DNA of 64,000 nucleotides, from contig JAFEKR010000025.1 of the NCBI GenBank assembly GCA_019022495.1, positions 744,001 to 808,000 of the forward strand, written 5' to 3'. Of the stretch, positions 60,705 through 64,000 are shown one piece after another. Each line of letters opens with the position of its first letter. Position 1 is the first letter of the stretch. The translations under genes and the position numbers were made by a program. The notes under the pieces are model-generated. The model was not told the origin of the DNA. It searched no databases and saw only the letters and a list, made by a program, of their open reading frames with translations. The DNA comes from Epichloe hybrida (lineage: Eukaryota; Ascomycota; Sordariomycetes; Hypocreales; Clavicipitaceae).

Positions 60705-61765
60705 GATTGGCGTGTATGTGAGGGAAATATTGCTTTCGTGAAGAAAAGCAGCGCAGTTTGGTGAACTTTGTGTGTTGGGCGGTGCATGTGTCTACTGCTT
60801 GATCTTTCTTTCTTTCGCAAAAAAAAAAAACCCCCCTAAAAATTGCTCTGATGCTCTCTATCGAATGAGGCCTTGGCAAATTTCTATACATGGGAAAAGT
60901 TTAGGCGCGAGGTATGTTCCGCACGTGACTTTCTGTCCGTCTCTTCCTCCAAGTGTAAGGCGCTGTGCGTGGCCCACAAGGCATGACAGGGCATTGCAGG
61001 CCTCTTAAGCAATTCTTACTAAAAAAGGGTGTGATCCACGGTGCAAACTGTGCACGAGTGCAAAATGCACATAACCAGACACGCTAGCTATTTTTATTAG
61101 CTAAGATCTATAGAAATATAGAACTTTATCTAAACTATATAAATACTACGGAGTATATCCCCCTCTATTTATAATATGTCTTTTTAACTAAGGCTATATA
61201 AATACCTATCTTAGTTCTCTAGCTAGCGTCGCCCTATATAATTGTGCTTATCCATTACCTAATAATACATTCTCCACCTCAACAGCTCTACCGCTAAACA
61301 CTGTCATAGTGGTATCTATATCGCGTGGCTCTATTATTACTGCGTTTCACTGCACAGGCCAAAGAGAGTCCGCAACAACATCCATCCCTAACACTTGAAC
61401 TTTGTCACATTGACGCGCAACGGAGAATTGCGCACTGGAAAGTACATTTACCCCGCGAGATCAAGTGACCGTGTAGTTCCTTTTCGAATCATCGCCAGCA
61501 AACAGTCAAAAACATGAACTCAACGGGCCAATAAAGGCCGATAAGGAAATGGGCGAAAGCTTTTATTTATTTTGGGAAAATTGAACTAGCTAAACACCTT
61601 TTACAGATAACTAGGTTTCATAATCCCTCGTGATCATACTGTGACAAGCCACTTGCGAAAACTCGCCATAAAAGAGACACCAAATTCGCCCAGACATCAT
61701 AATGGCCCTGAAAATAAAGCAGTCGGGACGCAAGTATATGATATGGCTCATTGTACTGCTTCATA
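60705..61765. other. intergenic, AT-rich
   Basis: Upstream of ADE8 up to the 3' end of the secreted-protein gene. The stretch 61060-61330 is strongly A/T-rich, with TpA abundance that resembles RIP-damaged repeat DNA, and includes a foldback sequence. No gene seen. Confidence 0.55.
61077..61233. mobile_element. AT-rich foldback remnant
   Basis: ACGCTAGCTA...CTAAGAT on the left is mirrored by the reverse complement of the right side (ACGCTAGCTA...CTAAGAT), with diverged AT-rich DNA between, including a TACGGAGTA. Ends are approximate and no target-site duplication was identified. Confidence 0.4.
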
Positions 61766-62203
61766 TTACGTGCAAAAGTCGCTTTTACCTCCACCGCCGT
61801 TGGCGCAGTTAAAGTCGCCACATTTTCTGTTCCATTCGATCTTTCCTCTGCTGACACACTCATACAAGGAGTACTGGATGTTGCCAACAGTAGGCCTTTT
61901 TCCCTGCCTCTGGAGAGCCCTGATCAATTCAATCTCGTCCCAACCTATAATCGGACTCATTAGTTGATTGGTCTCTCTTTTTTTCAACTAATACAAGTGT
62001 AAAAGTTGAAGGTCCCAAATAGCAATTGCGGCAACCGAACAGGGGGGGCAAGGACAATGATATACTAATGCTAGTGAGCACTGACCGAGGTGTCGCAGAT
62101 TCCAGCCACAATATTTAAGACCTTTGGTGCACTCGAATGCCTGGACAGTGGGAGCTGCTGTTGCCATCAGGCAAATAACGACCTGAGAGATGCCGAACTT
62201 CAT
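61766..62203 (-). CDS. Small secreted cysteine-rich protein
   Basis: Two exons, 62086-62203 and 61766-61944, joined across a 141-nt intron (GTCAGT donor, ATTATAG acceptor), giving 98 aa. The start MKFGISQVVICLMATAAPTV is a typical signal peptide, with cleavage likely after VQA near residue 22. The mature part has six cysteines in the pattern EC..YCGWNL, YECV, KC, NC, DFC and ends GGGGKSDFCT. The YCGWNL plus GxGKSDFC frame resembles a widespread family of fungal small secreted proteins of unknown function; that resemblance is from memory of the pattern. An upstream in-frame start 39 codons earlier is possible but would bury the signal peptide. It stands alone beside AT-rich, repeat-like DNA, a setting often seen for effector-like genes. 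Confidence 0.75.
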
Positions 62204-63812
62204 AGTTGCGTGTATGATGTTTGATGTTGTAGAAGCAAAGGTAAAGATGAACTGAGCGTGTGGATGTGCGGATGTGAGTGTTGGTAGCTGATAATTCGGA
62301 TGCGAATGGGTGGTCTTCAATGCCTATTTATGCTTTGCGCCGCAATAGAAACCACTGTGGTAGCAGCTGGCAAGAATAAGTCTTGGACTGATGAACTCAC
62401 TTGTGATTACTCAGTTCTGAATCGTCATTGACGTGGCAAAAAGCCCATTGAAAAATGTAACCAATAGATTGTAGTATAGTTAGTATTGATGAGCCACTTC
62501 TTGTGTAATGAGACAAAAACACCCGCAGAACCTTGCCCAACCGTCCCCAAAACCAGAAACACTCTGAGCGAAAACACATTCATGTTGAGCAAATACCACA
62601 AGCGGTCTGAGTTAGCTGACTTCGCATTCTATTAAGACTGGTATGCTTAGATTCTCCATGTCTCCCCGCACGATGCTGGCCCCAACTAACCTCATGTTGA
62701 TCGAGAACTCTTGGGTTATAAGTTAACGACTGCGACTTGGTAGAATCGCAGTCCCCCGCCAGGCACTCAGATGTTACAGTCCCCGGCACGGTCTATTCAC
62801 ACACTAATAAGACAAACTCCACTTCTTGTTCACGTAGCACATGTAATGTGTGCGGAGTAACTATTTTGTGACTGCACCACTAACTAGCAGGTTTGTCGTT
62901 GCACATTCGCATGAGAAAACTCCAGACGTCGTTTTCAGTTGCACTTGGTTGGAGCGCCGGCGGCTTAAAACGAGGACCTGCACAATACGTTGTCTCACAG
63001 GCCCCGCAGTCGATCTGATCGGCTGCTGGCTCAATTCGGGCATAGGACGCCTAATAAACACGCATCTGTCAAAAAATTGAACACGCATCTGCCATTCTGC
63101 CTTTATTAGTGTAAGCTTCCTAGCGAAGCAATTAACCCACAGCTAACATTAACATTATGCAGAGGTCGGAGACAGGACGCTCATGATGGTGGAGCTCCGG
63201 AGGAACTTCGGACCGATCTGATGACAAAGAGGCTAGATTTTTGTGGCCATCCTAACATTCGCTACTCACTGCAACTTCACGCGTAAATGTTGTGTCAGCC
63301 ACGCTACATTCCAGCGACGATATGAATGCAGATGCTTTTTATTACTATGATTTTCTCCCGTTGACTTCATCAGGCACTCAACGCGGAATAATGAGATACA
63401 TTAAACCCGCTCTGAGAAAATTTGGCATATTTGTCCACTACCATGGCATAATATCGAAAATCGACATGCTAAAGGGCTATATAGGTATTATTAAGGCGGT
63501 CTATCTAGATGAAGCATTTTGGTGAAGCTCGCTATGCAATCGCCGAATTATGTAGGCCAGCAGTCCATCGATGTCACAGTAACTGAAGCCGCTCCTTCCC
63601 CTTCGTAGTGACTTCAGGCCAAGTCGAGACGCGGCACCGATGTCTACAATATTTCCACTATACAAAGAAAAGCGTAGAATAGTGCAAGAGAGCAAATACC
63701 GATAGCTCTGCATATCGACGCAATAGGTACTTGATGTGATATCCGAAACGCCCCGCAGGAAAGGTATCAAAGATAAAGTCCAAACCGTCATCGAAGCCAT
63801 GCGTATCTCTTT
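62204..63812. other. intergenic, no gene seen
   Basis: 1.6 kb upstream of the secreted-protein gene. The open frames here (for example 63292-63525 plus, 63501-63800 minus) show no family features; the latter is probably 3' UTR of the gene entering from the right edge. Confidence 0.5.
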
Positions 63813-64000
63813 TCAAAAATTAGACGAGGCATTGACCTGACTGGGTTGGTGATAGTTCTCCAAGGTGGACTGGAAAGGAGTTCGCTGAGTGCCGCCAGCG
63901 CTACTGCCTCGCTCAGACTTCTCAGCAGCACCAGGGGTGGACATGTCGTAGTCCATCAAGACATCGTGCTCTTCGTTGTCCTTCTTGCGTCCCCAGATTC
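63813..64000 (-). CDS. C-terminal fragment of a gene cut by the window edge
   Basis: A minus-strand frame is open from the window end to a TGA at 63813-63815, giving 62 residues with coding-like composition: WGRKKDNEEHDVLMDYDMST, then a Gly/Ser/Gln-rich tail (ERGSSAGGTQRTPFQSTLEN) and a final NASSNF. No domain is recognisable in this piece. A splice donor (CAG/GTCAAT) before the last residues cannot be excluded. Confidence 0.6.
   Translation of the reverse strand, partial: IWGRKKDNEEHDVLMDYDMSTPGAAEKSERGSSAGGTQRTPFQSTLENYHQPSQVNASSNF

Noticed and set aside
63501..63800. 99-codon minus-strand frame near the right edge
   Set aside because: Directly follows the stop of the partial gene and has no features; more likely 3' UTR.

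Overview
The window is nuclear DNA of a filamentous ascomycete (Pezizomycotina). The evidence is a Woronin-body HEX1 gene, a LaeA-type methyltransferase, a highly reducing polyketide synthase, and genes carrying several 50-80 nt introns with GT/AG borders. Protein style suggests Sordariomycetes, probably Hypocreales, but this cannot be proven from the window alone. Coordinates of spliced genes span the whole coding region; exon borders were worked out by hand from splice signals and reading phase.

Layout. 1-17 kb holds housekeeping genes: a SprT/GCNA-like protease (minus), HEX1 (minus), the ribosome quality-control factor RQC2/TAE2 (plus), an annexin (minus) and a methyltransferase-like protein (minus). 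18-25 kb holds a LaeA-like methyltransferase (plus), a 3.1-kb gene-poor spacer full of simple repeats, and a family-2 O-methyltransferase (plus). 25.2-39.1 kb is the centre of a secondary-metabolite locus: a tRNA-Gly, a 78-bp miniature inverted-repeat element, a nine-exon 2,362-aa reducing PKS (minus), a 3.7-kb spacer and a 14-TM-type MFS exporter (plus). 39.8-44.9 kb contains a decayed cupin gene, a Dabb-domain gene, an unrecognised 397-aa gene (plus) and an Mpv17/PMP22 membrane protein. 45.8-60.7 kb returns to housekeeping functions: YIF1 (minus), SRP receptor alpha (plus), a 2,343-aa coiled-coil protein (minus) and ADE8 (minus). The right end has a six-cysteine small secreted protein and the C-terminal piece of a gene that runs off the edge.

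How the genes fit together. PKS, O-methyltransferase and MFS exporter form a plausible minimal biosynthetic cluster: chain assembly, O-methylation and efflux. The LaeA-like gene lies about 3 kb beyond the O-methyltransferase and may be a neighbour rather than a member. No pathway-specific zinc-cluster regulator was found. The PKS has intact KS, AT, DH, KR and ACP signatures, but the methyltransferase region is vestigial and the ER nucleotide-binding motif is altered.

The most unusual non-coding signals are two exactly 78-bp elements with CAGTGGG-type inverted ends flanked by TA, two larger AT-rich foldback sequences, and a recurring TACGGAGTA-type motif in the intergenic DNA.
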